Of a stretch of 64,000 bases of DNA, positions 62,110 through 64,000 are shown piece by piece. Location of the stretch: assembly GCA_963693285.1 (NCBI GenBank), contig OY848929.1, positions 2,792,501 through 2,856,500 on the forward strand. The letters run 5' to 3'. The position numbers were made by a program, and so were the translations under genes. This DNA comes from Xestospongia muta. Its lineage: Eukaryota > Porifera > Demospongiae > Haplosclerida > Petrosiidae. A model generated the notes under the pieces. The model was not told where the DNA came from. It did no database searches and saw only the letters and a list, made by a program, of their open reading frames with translations. How positions within the stretch are numbered: position 1 is the stretch's first letter; every line of letters begins with the position of its first letter.

Positions 62110-62679
62110 ATGTATTCTTTTATATAGACAACCCTACTCAAGTACATGTATATGAATTATTTAGTTTATTATAGACTGGATATATCATTTTGAGAATCAA
62201 AATTAATTGGGCCAAGCCAAGCAAGCCTTAATATAAGTTAGTTGTTGCTGAAGTTTGTTCTTGTGTATGTATATTGAGTACTTGAATTCTACCTACTTGG
62301 TGGAGGTTCACTCTGTCAAACTCACACCTCTACCAGTTAGATGCATTTTGGACCTCATTTATTCCTTGTCTACTTTATAATCAATTAATATTAGCTTATC
62401 CATGTCTGTAACACTCTCATATACTCATGTTTGCAAATGTATCTAAAAGTAATAGCAAAGCAGTGACATACCCCACACTTTAAAAAACTAATTTTGAGCA
62501 AAGTATTATGAAGTTTGGCACACATACACTAGTGCAACCTGTATCGTGAGGCCAACCTTTCCTTTCAATACTTAAAGCACTATTGAGGCTGTAACATTGA
62601 CAGCACATGTGAGCAAATTGTGTAGCACTTAATCACGCGAGGCCAGCCAAATATAGAACAAACGCAACCCCCAACCATG

Positions 62680-62721
62680 GATATTATAGACTAGTAAACT
62701 AGTTTACTGGTCTATAATATC
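62680..62721. repeat. 42-bp near-perfect palindrome
   Basis: gatattatagactagtaaac is followed by its near-perfect inverted copy (one mismatch, actagt versus actggt). It lies in non-coding DNA downstream of the LIM gene and is probably a tiny MITE. Confidence 0.7.
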
Positions 62722-63017
62722 TATGCCCCAACAAACCACTGCGTAGGCGATTTTGCTAACAATGAATTAGCCAACAAAGGGTTAAATAATCGGTTAATTT
62801 TGCAACACTGACTTAGTCCATAGATACCACAAAGTAGTTAAGTGATCCTGACTCTCTCCCCGTCTTTAAAAATGCTACAGGATATCAGCCGGTTCCTTAT
62901 GTGACTCTAGATGTCAAGCAACTAAGTTCTAACATCAATGTTTTAATTCTCTTCTACAAATCTCTCAGTTTCCAAAGTTACAGCTATCTCCACCACTTAT
63001 TTTAACCAGTTTTTAGA

Positions 63018-63290
63018 TTAAACCAACTCTTAATGAATTATGTGAGCAAATCAGAGTTGATACGAAATGGTACAAGTTTGGTGTACTTCTCAAGTTAGAT
63101 ATCACTAGGCTAGAAGCTATCAGAATGATGAACGAAGATAGTGATTTCAAACCACTAAAATGTTTGAATTGTGGCTAAGTACCAACCCTAAAGTTACCAG
63201 AAGAGAGATCATAGAAACATTAACAAAAGAAGCATTGGTGAGAACATAATCACAGAGAGATATATAAAGAGAAATTAAAAGAAAGTGAGC
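63018..63290 (+). pseudogene. death-domain segment with frameshift
   Basis: After a plausible acceptor (tttttag at 63011-63017) the frame encodes IKPTLNELCEQIRVDTKWYK, FGVLLKLDITRLEAI and MMNEDSDFKPLK. A one-base frame change then continues with MFELWLSTNPKVTRREIIET and LTKEAL. This is the six-helix layout of a death domain, with the W-LG/FG-type helix 2 core and the W-L-T-NP helix 5 start. Such domains occur in many invertebrate NLR and adaptor proteins. The frameshift at about 63155 and following stops suggest a remnant. A 60-codon open frame at 63627-63809 nearby is unassigned. Confidence 0.55.
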
Positions 63291-64000
63291 TTTCTTAAGT
63301 TAGATTTATATACATTCACAAAACAGTGCAAAAGAAGCTCCCTAGTCAAACATTACAGAAACACTTAAGTTCTGAACATCTTCCTATGGACATTGTTCAG
63401 CGATTATAGTACAGAGAAAGTCATCTTTAAAGAGACATTTGATAAAGTGAAAAGATCATGATCAGGAGGTTTTCTAGCTACTGAGAACACTATCCTGTAC
63501 AGTATCTGAAGATGCTAAGATTAGCTTTAATAGAATTATTGATTTTAATAGATTCTGGAAGTATGGTTAATGATGGACAAGTTATTTAAATAGCAAAGTT
63601 TGAATTGTAAGTTGTTATATTAATTAGTGGATGGAATCACCAAAATTTTTCCTCGTGCAGATCTCAACGAAGGGATAGTCTTATTCCATCTAACTGGTAA
63701 ATCATCCTTTAATATGCAATTAAACCTACTTCATTTGAACAAACCAAAACCATTTGGTATATTGTGCAGAGTAAATATTATGCTGAGTTTGGATTTACAC
63801 CTGGTATGATGTAAGAATAATTATCTTGGCTTCTGTTATTATATGTCCCTTAATTATTAGTGCTGATTTAAGCTTTTGGACAGTTATTAAAACCTCCAGA
63901 CGAAGCATTCATTAAGGTAAGATGATAGCTATTAATATCTCATATAATAATAACTATTCAAGGATGATACTACTTTGCTAAGGCAATAGGAAAATTGCAA

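Overview
The window looks like nuclear DNA of an early-branching marine animal, most likely a demosponge of the Amphimedon kind. It is AT-rich, its genes have many introns of about 50 bp with canonical GT/AG ends, and it carries animal-type genes (perforin-2/MPEG1, an actin-binding LIM protein with a villin headpiece, a Rho-like GTPase, a death domain). No source was given, so the organism is inferred.

Layout. 1-12 kb is a gene-poor transposon graveyard: a LINE endonuclease remnant, decayed CXXC and OTU domains, a truncated copy of a Rho-like GTPase, a DDE transposase pseudogene and a Penelope-like GIY-YIG remnant with hammerhead-like motifs. It also holds the intact intronless GTPase (7295-8011) and scattered direct repeats that record an old local duplication. 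12.75-36.5 kb is a tandem duplication of about 12.5 kb. Each unit has a secreted glycoside hydrolase family 3 enzyme with an N-terminal ricin-type lectin domain (18 exons, + strand), followed on the other strand by MPEG1-like sequence. The downstream MPEG1 copy is intact (34755-36938). The upstream unit has a C-terminal fragment plus a 5'-truncated, frameshifted copy cut by the duplication junction near 25250. Transposons that inserted after the duplication, with clean target-site duplications, distinguish the two units.

36.95-47.2 kb is a second tandem duplication carrying one dead LINE per unit. A 1.55-kb palindromic fold-back element lies exactly at the unit boundary. 47.2-49.7 kb is a decayed Ty3/gypsy retrotransposon. 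A second intact MPEG1 gene lies at 50721-52923, with five TTCN3GAA (STAT/GAS-type) motifs within about 300 bp upstream of its start.

53.9-62.1 kb is ordinary gene-dense DNA: an amidohydrolase-2 family enzyme (+), an intronless cupin-like protein (-), and an ABLIM-type gene (+) about 310 bp head-to-head from the cupin gene. The end of the window holds a decayed death-domain segment.

Biologically, the central theme is a local expansion of a lectin-glycosidase next to pore-forming perforin-2 genes. Both are plausible secreted or membrane innate-defence or digestive effectors, and the array is being reshaped by unequal exchange and transposons. Joint function is inference only.
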